The position numbers and the translations under genes are program-made. Under the pieces are notes generated by a model. It searched no databases. It was not told the origin of the DNA and was given only the letters and a program-made list of their open reading frames with translations. This document shows, in pieces, positions 24,278 to 31,782 of a stretch of DNA of 35,055 nt; within the stretch, counting starts at the first letter, position 1, and the number at the start of each line of letters is the position of its first letter. Origin of the DNA: Streptomyces phaeochromogenes (GTDB taxonomy: Bacteria > Actinomycetota > Actinomycetes > Streptomycetales > Streptomycetaceae); NCBI RefSeq assembly GCF_001418655.1, contig NZ_LIQZ01000056.1, positions 1-35,055 of the forward strand. Direction: 5' to 3'.

Positions 24278-26857
24278 ATGAGTGACGTACGGGACAGGAC
24301 GAGTGACGTACGGACCGGCGGGAGCGAGGCAGAGGCCGGTGCGGGTGACGTACGTCCTGGACGCCCCGGACGTCTCAAGGTGTACCTCGGAGCCGCCCCG
24401 GGCGTGGGGAAGACCTACCGCATGCTCGACGAGGCGCGGCGCAGGGCGGCGCGTGGCGTCGATGTCGTGGTGGGGTTCGTCGAGTGCCACGGGCGGCCCG
24501 GCACGGAAGGGATGCTCGACGGTCTGGAGGTCGTCGAGCGGGCCTCGTGCGCCTGCCGCGGTGGGGAGTTCGAGGAGATGGACCTCGCCGCGGTCCTCGC
24601 GCGGCGCCCGCGGGTCGCGATCGTGGACGAGTTCGCCCACAGCAACGTTCCCGGGGGAGGCCGCAATCCCAAGCGGCGGCAGGACATCGAGGAACTGCTC
24701 GCGGCCGGGATCGATGTCGTCACCGCCCTCAACATCCAGCATCTGGAGTCGCTGAACGACGTCGTCGAGAAGATCACGCGCGTACCGCAGCACGAGACGG
24801 TGCCCGACGAGGTCGTACGACGGGCCCATCAGATCGAGCTGGTGGACATCCCGCCCGAGGGGCTGCGCCGGCGGATGGCGCACGGCAACATCTACGCGCC
24901 GGAGAAGGTCGACGCCGCTCTCGCCGACTACTTCCGTCCCGGCAATCTGACCGCGCTGCGGCAGCTCGCCCTGCTGTGGGTCGCCGACCGCGTCGACGAA
25001 GCGCTGCAGTCCTACCGCTCCGAGCACGACATCGGCGGGGTGTGGGAGACCCGGGAGCGGGTCGTGGTGGCGCTGACCGGCGGGCCGGAGGGGGACACGC
25101 TGATCCGGCGGGCCGCCCGCGTCGCGGACCGGTCCGCGGGCGGTGACCTGCTCGCCGTGCACGTGACCCGCAGCGACGGCCTCGCCGCGGGCGCCTCGCA
25201 CGCCTCCCTGGCCCGGCAACGGCGGCTGATCGAGGACCTCGGTGGCAGCTACCACTCCGTGATCGGCGACGACGTCGCCGCCGCCCTGGTGGAGTTCGCC
25301 CGCGCCGAGAACGCCACCCAGCTCGTCCTCGGCACCAGCCGCCGTGGCCGCCTCGAACGGTTCGCCACCGGACGCGGCACCGGTGAGACGGTCGTCGAAC
25401 TCTCCGCCGACATCGACATCCACATGGTCACGCACGAGCGCGCCGGGCGCGGCACGCTGCTGCCCTCACGCAGGCGCACCCTCTCGACCGTACGAAGGAT
25501 CGCGGGCCCGGTCGCCGGTCTGCTGCTGCCGGTGGCGCTCACCTTCCTGCTGGACCTGGACGTGGCCAGGGACAAGCTCAACCTCACCAGCGAGGCCCTG
25601 CTCTTCCTGCTCACCGTGGTGGGGGTGGCATGCATAGGCGGGGTCGCGTCGGCGGTGATCGCGTCGGTCACGGCGTCGTTGCTGCTCAACTACTGGTTCA
25701 TTCCGCCCGTGGGGCAGTTCACGCTCAACGATCCGAACGCGCTGCTGGCCCTGGCGGTCTTCGCGGTGGTCGCCGCCACCGTGGCCGCGGTCGTCGACCG
25801 CTCGCTGCGGCTGTCGAGACGCTCGGCCCGCGCCACCGCCGAGGCGGAGACCATGTCCTCGCTCGCCGGCACCATCGTGCGGGGCGGCGCGACCATACCC
25901 GCGCTGGTGGAACGTACCCGCGAGACCTTCGGCATGGACTCCGCCGAGCTGGTGGACGAGCCGCCCGGAGAGGACGGCGTGACGGCGGTCCCGGCGGGGC
26001 CCGGCGCCTTCCTGGTGCTGCGCGGCCGCATCCTCCCGTCCTCCGAACGGCGCGTGCTGGCAGCCTTCGCCGCGCACGTGGGGTCGGCGGTCGAGCGGTC
26101 CCGGCTCGCCCAGGCCGCCGCCGAGGTCGAACCGGTCAAGGCCGCCGACCGGATGCGTACGGCGTTGCTGCGGGCGGTCGGCCATGATCTGCGCACGCCG
26201 CTCGCCGCGGGCTGGGCAGCCGTCTCCTCGCTCCGCAGCCGGGACGTGGAGTTCTCCGACGAGGACCGGGACGAACTCCTCGCCACCGCCGACGAGTCCA
26301 TGGCCAGGCTGAACCGGCTGATCGAGAACCTCCTCGACCTCAGCCGCCTCCAGGCCGGCGCACTCACCCTCGACCTGCGCGCCACCGCCCTGGAGGAGGT
26401 CCTCCCCGCGGCGCTCGCCGACACCCCCGAGGTCGAGGTGGCGGACCTGGAGGAAGTGCCCGCGGTACTGGCCGACCCGCCCCTGCTCGAACGGGTGATC
26501 GCCAACCTGGCAGGCAACGCCGCCCGCCACAGTCCGCCGGGGCGCAAGGTGCTGCTTGCCGCCAGTGCCCACGCGGGCCGCGTCGAGCTGCGTGTCGTCG
26601 ACCGGGGTCCCGGCCTCCCGTCCACCGACCGGGACCGGCTCTTCGAACCCTTCCAGCGCCTCGGCGACACCGACAACACGACGGGCCTCGGCCTGGGCCT
26701 GGCGCTCTCGCGGGGCCTGACCGAGGCGATGAACGGCACCCTCACCCCGGAGGACACCCCGGGCGGGGGTCTGACCATGGTGCTGTCCCTGCCCTTCGCC
26801 GAGCAGGTGCAGGTGCGGCGCGCCAGTGATACGCAGAGGACAGGAGGCGGCTCATGA
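24278..26857 (+). CDS. kdpD: KdpD sensor histidine kinase
   Basis: An 859-residue K+/turgor sensor that phosphorylates KdpE. Domains in order: N-terminal KdpD domain with Walker A GAAPGVGKTYRM (38-49) and Walker B VAIVDEFAHSNVPGG (D117-E118); a USP-like domain (about 250-370, RVVVALTGGPEGDTLIRRAA). Then come a DUF4118 block of four membrane helices (about 405-510), a GAF-like segment, and a HisKA domain with H636 in GHDLRTPLA. The HATPase has N-box NLAGNAARH and G-boxes DRGPGLP and GLGLGLALSRG. The ATG at 24278 is the first good start before the conserved fold; an SDVR/GDVR motif recurs in the short leader. Unusually, kdpD lies upstream of kdpFABC and is separated from kdpE by more than 7.8 kb. 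Confidence 0.95.
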   Translation: MSDVRDRTSDVRTGGSEAEAGAGDVRPGRPGRLKVYLGAAPGVGKTYRMLDEARRRAARGVDVVVGFVECHGRPGTEGMLDGLEVVERASCACRGGEFEEMDLAAVLARRPRVAIVDEFAHSNVPGGGRNPKRRQDIEELLAAGIDVVTALNIQHLESLNDVVEKITRVPQHETVPDEVVRRAHQIELVDIPPEGLRRRMAHGNIYAPEKVDAALADYFRPGNLTALRQLALLWVADRVDEALQSYRSEHDIGGVWETRERVVVALTGGPEGDTLIRRAARVADRSAGGDLLAVHVTRSDGLAAGASHASLARQRRLIEDLGGSYHSVIGDDVAAALVEFARAENATQLVLGTSRRGRLERFATGRGTGETVVELSADIDIHMVTHERAGRGTLLPSRRRTLSTVRRIAGPVAGLLLPVALTFLLDLDVARDKLNLTSEALLFLLTVVGVACIGGVASAVIASVTASLLLNYWFIPPVGQFTLNDPNALLALAVFAVVAATVAAVVDRSLRLSRRSARATAEAETMSSLAGTIVRGGATIPALVERTRETFGMDSAELVDEPPGEDGVTAVPAGPGAFLVLRGRILPSSERRVLAAFAAHVGSAVERSRLAQAAAEVEPVKAADRMRTALLRAVGHDLRTPLAAGWAAVSSLRSRDVEFSDEDRDELLATADESMARLNRLIENLLDLSRLQAGALTLDLRATALEEVLPAALADTPEVEVADLEEVPAVLADPPLLERVIANLAGNAARHSPPGRKVLLAASAHAGRVELRVVDRGPGLPSTDRDRLFEPFQRLGDTDNTTGLGLGLALSRGLTEAMNGTLTPEDTPGGGLTMVLSLPFAEQVQVRRASDTQRTGGGS

Positions 26858-27675
26858 GCTCCGAAAGCGGTATACGAGGGCCACGGCTCTCGGGCGCCGG
26901 GGCGAACGCAGGAGGTGACGGTGTGATGACCGGCTATCCGCTCCGGGACCGGCTCGCCCTGCCGGCAGGCCTCGCGGGACCGTTCCTGGTGGCACTCCTG
27001 CTGGTGCCCTTCCGCACCGACCTGTCCCGTACGAACGCCGCGCTGATCCTCGTCGTGGCCGTCGTCGCGGTCGCCGCCCTCGGGAGCCGGGTGGCGGGCG
27101 CGCTCGCGGCACTGTCGGCGGCGGCCTGGTTCGACTTCTTCCTCACGCGTCCCTACCAGACCTTCGACATCAACACCTCCGCCGATGTCGAGACCGCGGT
27201 ACTTCTGCTGGTCGTCGGCCTGATCGTGTCCCAGCTCGCGGCCCGCGCCCGCCGCCTGGAAGTGATCACGGTGACCGACGCCGACCACCTCCGCCGCATC
27301 CACGAGACCGCCGAACTCGCCCAGTCCGCCAAGTCCTCGGACACCGTCGTCGACCACGTCCGGGGCCAGCTGACCGAGGTGCTCGGGCTGCGCGCCTGCC
27401 GCTTCGAGTACGGAACCCTCATGGGCCGGCCGCCCCGCCTCGAACAGGACGGGAACGTCGCGGTCGGCCGACGGCACCGGGACGTCGACATCGACGGCTG
27501 GCCGGACGGCGAGATCGAGCTCCGCACCTACGGCAACGGCCACTACCTCGGCCGCTTCATGCTCACCCCAGGCCCTGGTCCCGTACCGCCCCTCCAGGCC
27601 CGCCTCGTCGCCGTCACCCTCGCCGACCAGACGGGCACGGCCCTCGACACGGCAGGGCCGGTGAAGGACGGCTGA
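26854..27675 (+). CDS. DUF4118 membrane protein, KdpD-like without kinase domains
   Basis: A 273-residue protein that begins with an ATGA overlap on the kdpD stop, preceded by AGGAGG, so it is co-translated with kdpD. Four membrane helices (about 34-125, LPAGLAGPFLVALLLVPF to VLLLVVGLIVSQLAARARR) match the KdpD DUF4118 sensor block, including FDFFLTRPYQTFDINTSADV. A GAF-like cytoplasmic half (about 150-265) follows. There is no Walker motif, HisKA or HATPase. It may pair with KdpD as a sensory subunit or modulate it; this is inferred from overlap and homology. It ends in an exact 16-bp duplication that includes the stop codon. Confidence 0.88.
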   Translation: MSSESGIRGPRLSGAGANAGGDGVMTGYPLRDRLALPAGLAGPFLVALLLVPFRTDLSRTNAALILVVAVVAVAALGSRVAGALAALSAAAWFDFFLTRPYQTFDINTSADVETAVLLLVVGLIVSQLAARARRLEVITVTDADHLRRIHETAELAQSAKSSDTVVDHVRGQLTEVLGLRACRFEYGTLMGRPPRLEQDGNVAVGRRHRDVDIDGWPDGEIELRTYGNGHYLGRFMLTPGPGPVPPLQARLVAVTLADQTGTALDTAGPVKDG

Positions 27676-27713
27676 CCCCGGGGAACTGATGCCGGGCGCT
27701 GACCCCGGGGAAC
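27671..27713. repeat. 16-bp direct repeat spanning the stop codon of the DUF4118 gene
   Basis: GCTGACCCCGGGGAAC is present exactly at 27671-27686 (including the TGA) and again at 27698-27713, a 27-bp period. Each copy contains the palindrome CCCCGGGG. It probably arose by short duplication. Confidence 0.85.
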
Positions 27714-27735
27714 GGCACGGGCGCATCACAGGGCC

Positions 27736-27751
27736 GTCAGGACCACGTCAA
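27736..27751. promoter_or_regulatory. Candidate KdpE box upstream of kimA
   Basis: GTCAG-N6-GTCAA has the same 11-bp direct-repeat spacing as the site ahead of kdpD, and a similar distance (about 133 bases) to its start codon. Confidence 0.4.
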
Positions 27752-27844
27752 GGTTGGGCCCTTGGGCGCGAAGAAGGCGCAAGGAGCGGCCGGACACGGC
27801 CGGAACCGGACAGAACCTGAGCGCACCCGCGCATCGCCCTCCCA

Positions 27845-27868
27845 CATGCACGGGCCTTTCCGTGCGTG
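27845..27868 (+). promoter_or_regulatory. Leader hairpin just upstream of the kimA ribosome site
   Basis: A 9-bp stem (27845-27853 with 27860-27868, one T-G wobble) closes a 6-base loop GCCTTT. It directly abuts the AAGGAG ribosome site at 27869-27874. It could gate translation. I do not see the conserved elements of the ydaO/c-di-AMP riboswitch that controls kimA in Firmicutes. Confidence 0.45.
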
Positions 27869-27884
27869 AAGGAGTACGAATCCC

Positions 27885-29723
27885 ATGTCTGTCCTGACCA
27901 TCGAGCCCGGCGAGGCCCCCGCCGCCGAGGAACCGCCCGACAGCGGTGAACGGCATCGGCTCACCGCCGTCACCGGCCTGGCCGCGCTCTCGCTCGACGC
28001 GATGGCGTCGGTGGCGTACGGCCCCGAGGCGATCGTCCTCGTACTGGCCGCGGCGGGCGCGCACGGCCTCGGCTTCACCCTGCCGGTCACGCTGGCGATC
28101 GCCGGGCTGCTCGCGGTGCTGGTGGCCTCGTACCGGCAGGTCATCGCCGCGTTCCCGGACGGCGGCGGGTCGTACGCCGTCGCGAAGACCCATCTGGGCG
28201 CGCGGACGAGCCTGGTGGCGGCGGCCTCGCTCGTCCTGGACTACGTACTCAACGTCGCCGTGGCGGTCACGGCCGGTGTCGCCGCTCTGACCTCGGCCTT
28301 CCCCGCCATGTACGGCGACCGGCTGTGGCTGTGCCTGGTCGTGCTGGTGCTGATCACGGCGGTGAACCTGCGCGGGATCGTGGAGTCGGCGCGGGTGTTC
28401 ATCGTGCCGACCGCGGTCTTCGTCGTCTCGATCCTGATCCTGATCGGCGTCGGCCTGTTCCGGTCCGCGCCGGTCAGTACGGAAGCCGCCGCGGGCCATG
28501 CCTCCGTGCTCTCGGACAACGCCACCACGGTCGGTGCGCTGCTTCTGCTGAAAGCTTTCGCCTCGGGCTGTTCGGCACTCACCGGCGTGGAGGCGATCGC
28601 CAACGCCGTGCCGTCCTTCCGCGTTCCGCGCGTGAAGCGGGCGCAGCACGCGGAGGTGGCGCTGGGCGCGGTGCTCGGCGTGATGCTGATCGGCCTGTCC
28701 GTGCTGATCTCCCGTTTCCACCTCCAGCCGGTCGAGGGCGTCACCGTCCTCGCGCAGCTGGCCGACGCCTCGCTGGGCCACAACTGGGCTTTCTACGTCA
28801 TCCAGTTCGCGACGATGATCCTGCTGGCGCTCTCCGCGAACACGTCCTTCGGCGGGCTCCCGGTCCTGCTGAAGCTGCTGGCCCGCGACAACTACCTGCC
28901 GCACGTCTTCGCCCTCAAGGCCGACCGCCAGGTCCACCGCCACGGCGTACTCGCGCTGTCCCTGGTCTCCGCCGCGCTGCTCGTCTTCTCCGGCGGTGAC
29001 ACCAACACGCTCGTGCCGCTCTTCGCGATCGGCGTCTTCGTCGGCTTCACGATCGCCCAGGTCGGCATGGTCGTCCACTGGCGCGGGGAGCGGGGGAGAG
29101 GCTGGCGCGGGAAGGCTCTGCTGAACGGCTTCGGCGGCGTCCTGACCGGTGTGTCGGCCGTGGTCGTGACGGCGACCAAGTTCGAGGAGGGCGCCTGGCT
29201 GATCGTCATCGCCCTGCCGCTGCTGGTGGCGGCCTTCACGGCCGTGCACCGCGCGTACGCCCGGATCGGCGAGCGCCTGGGCCTGGGCCGCATCCCCGAG
29301 CATCCGCACCGCGACCGCTCCGTGGTGATCGTGCCCGTGTCGAACCTGTCGCGGCTGACGGTCGAGGCCCTGAACGCCGCCGCCTCGCTCGGGGACGAGG
29401 TGCGCGCGGTGACCGTCTGCCACCCCGACCCCGAGGACCGCGCCCAGCTGTACGAGCTGGAGCGCGACTGGGCGCGCTGGGACCCCGGGGTGCCGCTGAT
29501 CCGGCTCACCTCCGAGCGCCGCGCCCTGGGCCGTCCGATCGCCGCGTACGTGGGCGAGACGGCCGCCGCCGAGCCCGGCACCCGCGTCACCGTCCTGATC
29601 CCCGAGGTCGAGCCGGACCGGCTGTGGCAGCGGCTGCTGCAGAACCAGCGGGGTGCCGTGGTCGCCCATGCCGTCCGGAAGGACACGGACGCGGTGATCT
29701 GCCGGCTGCGGTTCCGCATCTGA
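27885..29723 (+). CDS. kimA: KimA-type potassium importer, APC superfamily
   Basis: A 612-residue membrane protein, the length of Bacillus KimA (about 607). The first helix carries LAALSLDAMASVAYGPEAIV, with D38 in the place of the conserved aspartate. The SYRQVIAAFPDGGGSYAVAK loop, about 12 helices to near residue 460, and a soluble C-terminal domain (RSVVIVPVSNLSRLTVEALN onward) are all typical. KimA is a high-affinity, proton-coupled K+ importer. AAGGAG lies ten bases before the ATG. It sits between the kdpD/DUF4118 pair and kdpFABC, so two unrelated K+ uptake systems are side by side. An amino-acid substrate is a less likely alternative, as distant relatives are annotated that way. Confidence 0.88.
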   Translation: MSVLTIEPGEAPAAEEPPDSGERHRLTAVTGLAALSLDAMASVAYGPEAIVLVLAAAGAHGLGFTLPVTLAIAGLLAVLVASYRQVIAAFPDGGGSYAVAKTHLGARTSLVAAASLVLDYVLNVAVAVTAGVAALTSAFPAMYGDRLWLCLVVLVLITAVNLRGIVESARVFIVPTAVFVVSILILIGVGLFRSAPVSTEAAAGHASVLSDNATTVGALLLLKAFASGCSALTGVEAIANAVPSFRVPRVKRAQHAEVALGAVLGVMLIGLSVLISRFHLQPVEGVTVLAQLADASLGHNWAFYVIQFATMILLALSANTSFGGLPVLLKLLARDNYLPHVFALKADRQVHRHGVLALSLVSAALLVFSGGDTNTLVPLFAIGVFVGFTIAQVGMVVHWRGERGRGWRGKALLNGFGGVLTGVSAVVVTATKFEEGAWLIVIALPLLVAAFTAVHRAYARIGERLGLGRIPEHPHRDRSVVIVPVSNLSRLTVEALNAAASLGDEVRAVTVCHPDPEDRAQLYELERDWARWDPGVPLIRLTSERRALGRPIAAYVGETAAAEPGTRVTVLIPEVEPDRLWQRLLQNQRGAVVAHAVRKDTDAVICRLRFRI

Positions 29724-29816
29724 TCCCGAGCGCCGGAAGCACTCCTCCCGGAGGGCTCACCGCGGCGGTGTTCAGGCGCCCGGGGGGATTGGTTCACGCA
29801 GATGGATCAGCCCGCC

Positions 29817-29864
29817 GTATGGGTTCCGTCAAAGCCGTACGAACCTGCGTATGGGAGCCGTCAA
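29817..29864. promoter_or_regulatory. Two candidate KdpE boxes upstream of the kdpF cluster
   Basis: GTATG-N6-GTCAA occurs at 29817-29832 and at 29849-29864. The two copies agree at 15 of 17 positions when the preceding C is included, and start 32 bp apart, about three helical turns. They lie 76-123 bases ahead of the first small reading frame, the right place for activator binding at kdpFABC. The remaining bases between kimA and 29940 show no gene; a short AGAGG/CCTCT stem near 29883 was noted. Confidence 0.5.
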
Positions 29865-29939
29865 CGGCGCTCGAATCCGGCCAGAGAGGCGCTTTCCTCT
29901 AATCGTCCGTTCGATTCGAACCTCATCTAGGAGCTTGCG

Positions 29940-30023
29940 ATGGCCGACGTGGCCTTCGTCGTCACCACGATCGCGGTGTTCGCGCTGGTGGCTCTCGTCG
30001 CCAAGGGGGTGACGAAGCTGTGA
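29940..30023 (+). CDS. 27-residue hydrophobic peptide preceding kdpF
   Basis: ATG at 29940, preceded by TAGGAG at a seven-base spacing, encodes [20 protein letters not shown] followed by AKGVTKL. This is a single membrane helix with a basic C-terminus. Its TGA overlaps the kdpF GTG (GTGA), so translation is coupled to the transporter subunits. It is distinct from KdpF itself. It may be an additional small stabilising or regulatory subunit of the Kdp complex; no function is established here. It is too short for routine gene calling and easily missed. Confidence 0.75.
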   Translation: MADVAFVVTTIAVFALVALVAKGVTKL

Positions 30024-30109
30024 CCGCCGAGAACATCGTCGGCCTGATCGTGGCCGTCGCCCTGCTGGGCTATCTCGTCCTCGCCCTGATCTTCCCGGAG
30101 AGGTTCTGA
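30020..30109 (+). CDS. kdpF: KdpF, small subunit of the K+-transporting ATPase
   Basis: A 29-residue peptide starting at GTG 30020 and overlapping the preceding peptide's stop. It reads [20 protein letters not shown] then LALIFPERF, matching the KdpF pattern of one helix ending L-x-x-P-E-x-F. In the Kdp complex KdpF sits between KdpA and KdpB and stabilises them. kdpA begins eight bases after its stop. Confidence 0.9.
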   Translation: MTAENIVGLIVAVALLGYLVLALIFPERF

Positions 30110-30117
30110 GCAGCGAT

Positions 30118-31782
30118 ATGAGTCCCGTACTCGCCGGCGTGCTCCAGATGGTCGCTCTCATAGCGGCCCTGGCTCTCGCCTACCGTCCCCTCGGCGACTA
30201 CATGGCCAAGGTCTACTCCTCGGACAAGCACCTGCGCGTCGAGAAGTGGATCTACAAGGGCATCGGCGCCAACCCCAACACGGAGATGCGCTGGCCCGCG
30301 TACCTGCGCGGTGTCCTCGCCTTCTCCGCGGTGAGTGTGCTGTTCCTGTACCTGCTGCAGCGTTTCCAGGGCAGCCTGCCCGGCTCGCTGGGCTTCTCAT
30401 CGATCGACCCGGACCAGGCGTTCAACACCGCCGCGTCGTTCGTCTCCAACACCAACTGGCAGTCGTACTACGGCGAACAGGCCATGGGCCACGTCGTACA
30501 GACCGGCGGCCTGGCGGTGCAGAACTTCCTGTCCGCCTCGGTCGGTATCGCGGTGGCCGTCGCGCTCGTCCGCGGCTTCGCTCGCTCGCGCACCGGTGAG
30601 CTCGGCAACTTCTGGTCCGACCTGGTGCGCGGCACCGTCCGCATCCTGCTGCCGATCTCGGTGATCGCCGCGATCGTGCTCGTGGCGTGCGGTGCGATCC
30701 AGAACTTCTCCGGCATCCACGAGGTCGGCCAGTTCACCGGCGGTTCGCAGCAGTGGAACGGTGGCGCGGTCGCCTCCCAGGAGGCCATCAAGGAGCTGGG
30801 CACCAACGGCGGCGGCTACTTCAACGCCAACTCCGCCCACCCCTTCGAGAACCCCAACGCGTTCTCCAACCTCTTCGAGATCTTCCTGATCCTGCTGATC
30901 CCGTTCGCGCTCACCCGGACCTTCGGCCGGATGGTCGGCTCGCTCAAGCAGGGCTACGCGATCCTCGCCACGATGGTCACCATCTGGATCGGCTTCACGG
31001 CCCTGATGATGTGGACCGAATTCGCCCACCACGGTCCCGCGTTCGACATCGCGGGCGGCGCGATGGAGGGCAAGGAGACCCGCTTCGGAGTCGGCGCCTC
31101 GTCGATCTTCGCGGTGGCGACGACGCTGACCTCGACCGGTGCGGTGGACTCGTTCCACTCCTCGTTCACCGGACTCGGCGGCGGCATCACCATGCTCGGC
31201 ATGCAGCTCGGCGAGATCGCGCCCGGTGGTACCGGCTCCGGCCTCTACGGCATGCTGATCATGGCCATCATCGCGGTGTTCATCGCCGGTCTGATGGTGG
31301 GCCGTACGCCCGAGTACCTGGGCAAGAAGATCGGCACCCGCGAGATCAAGTTCGCCGCCTGCTACATCCTCATCACCCCGGCGCTGGTGCTCGTCTTCAC
31401 CGCCGCGGCGATGGCCCTGCCGACCCCGGGCAACTCGATGACGAACAGCGGCGCGCACGGTTTCTCCGAGATCCTGTACGCCTACACCTCGGCCTCGAAC
31501 AACAACGGTTCGGCGTTCGCGGGTCTGAACGCGGACACGCAGTGGTTCAACAGCACGCTGGGTCTTGCGATGCTGCTCGGCCGCTTCCTGCCGATGGTGT
31601 TCGTCCTCGCGCTGGCCGGCTCGCTCGCCGAGCAGAAGCCGGTGCCCGCGACCGCGGGCACGCTGCGCACCGAAAAGCCGCTGTTCACCGGGCTGTTGGT
31701 GGGCGCGATTCTCATCATCACCGGTCTGACCTACTTCCCGGCGCTCGCGCTGGGGCCGCTGGCCGAGGGGCTGGCGTCATGA
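30118..31782 (+). CDS. kdpA: KdpA, potassium-binding channel-like subunit
   Basis: A 554-residue integral membrane subunit with about ten helices that selects K+ through four pseudo-repeated pore loops. Characteristic segments are [20 protein letters not shown] (first loop), [20 protein letters not shown] (second) and [20 protein letters not shown] (third). The fourth is [19 protein letters not shown]. Length is normal for the family (about 550-560). The ATG at 30118 follows kdpF directly. The stop overlaps the kdpB start by four bases. Nothing suggests damage. Confidence 0.97.
   Translation: MSPVLAGVLQMVALIAALALAYRPLGDYMAKVYSSDKHLRVEKWIYKGIGANPNTEMRWPAYLRGVLAFSAVSVLFLYLLQRFQGSLPGSLGFSSIDPDQAFNTAASFVSNTNWQSYYGEQAMGHVVQTGGLAVQNFLSASVGIAVAVALVRGFARSRTGELGNFWSDLVRGTVRILLPISVIAAIVLVACGAIQNFSGIHEVGQFTGGSQQWNGGAVASQEAIKELGTNGGGYFNANSAHPFENPNAFSNLFEIFLILLIPFALTRTFGRMVGSLKQGYAILATMVTIWIGFTALMMWTEFAHHGPAFDIAGGAMEGKETRFGVGASSIFAVATTLTSTGAVDSFHSSFTGLGGGITMLGMQLGEIAPGGTGSGLYGMLIMAIIAVFIAGLMVGRTPEYLGKKIGTREIKFAACYILITPALVLVFTAAAMALPTPGNSMTNSGAHGFSEILYAYTSASNNNGSAFAGLNADTQWFNSTLGLAMLLGRFLPMVFVLALAGSLAEQKPVPATAGTLRTEKPLFTGLLVGAILIITGLTYFPALALGPLAEGLAS

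Noticed and set aside
27676..27884. Possible c-di-AMP (ydaO-class) riboswitch upstream of kimA.
   Set aside because: I could not find the conserved ydaO motifs or overall architecture; only a simple hairpin is supported.
29724..29939. A sigma70-type promoter for kdpF just upstream of 29940.
   Set aside because: Several TAAT/TCTAA-like stretches exist near 29898-29905, but no convincing paired -35 at normal spacing, so only the direct repeats were annotated.
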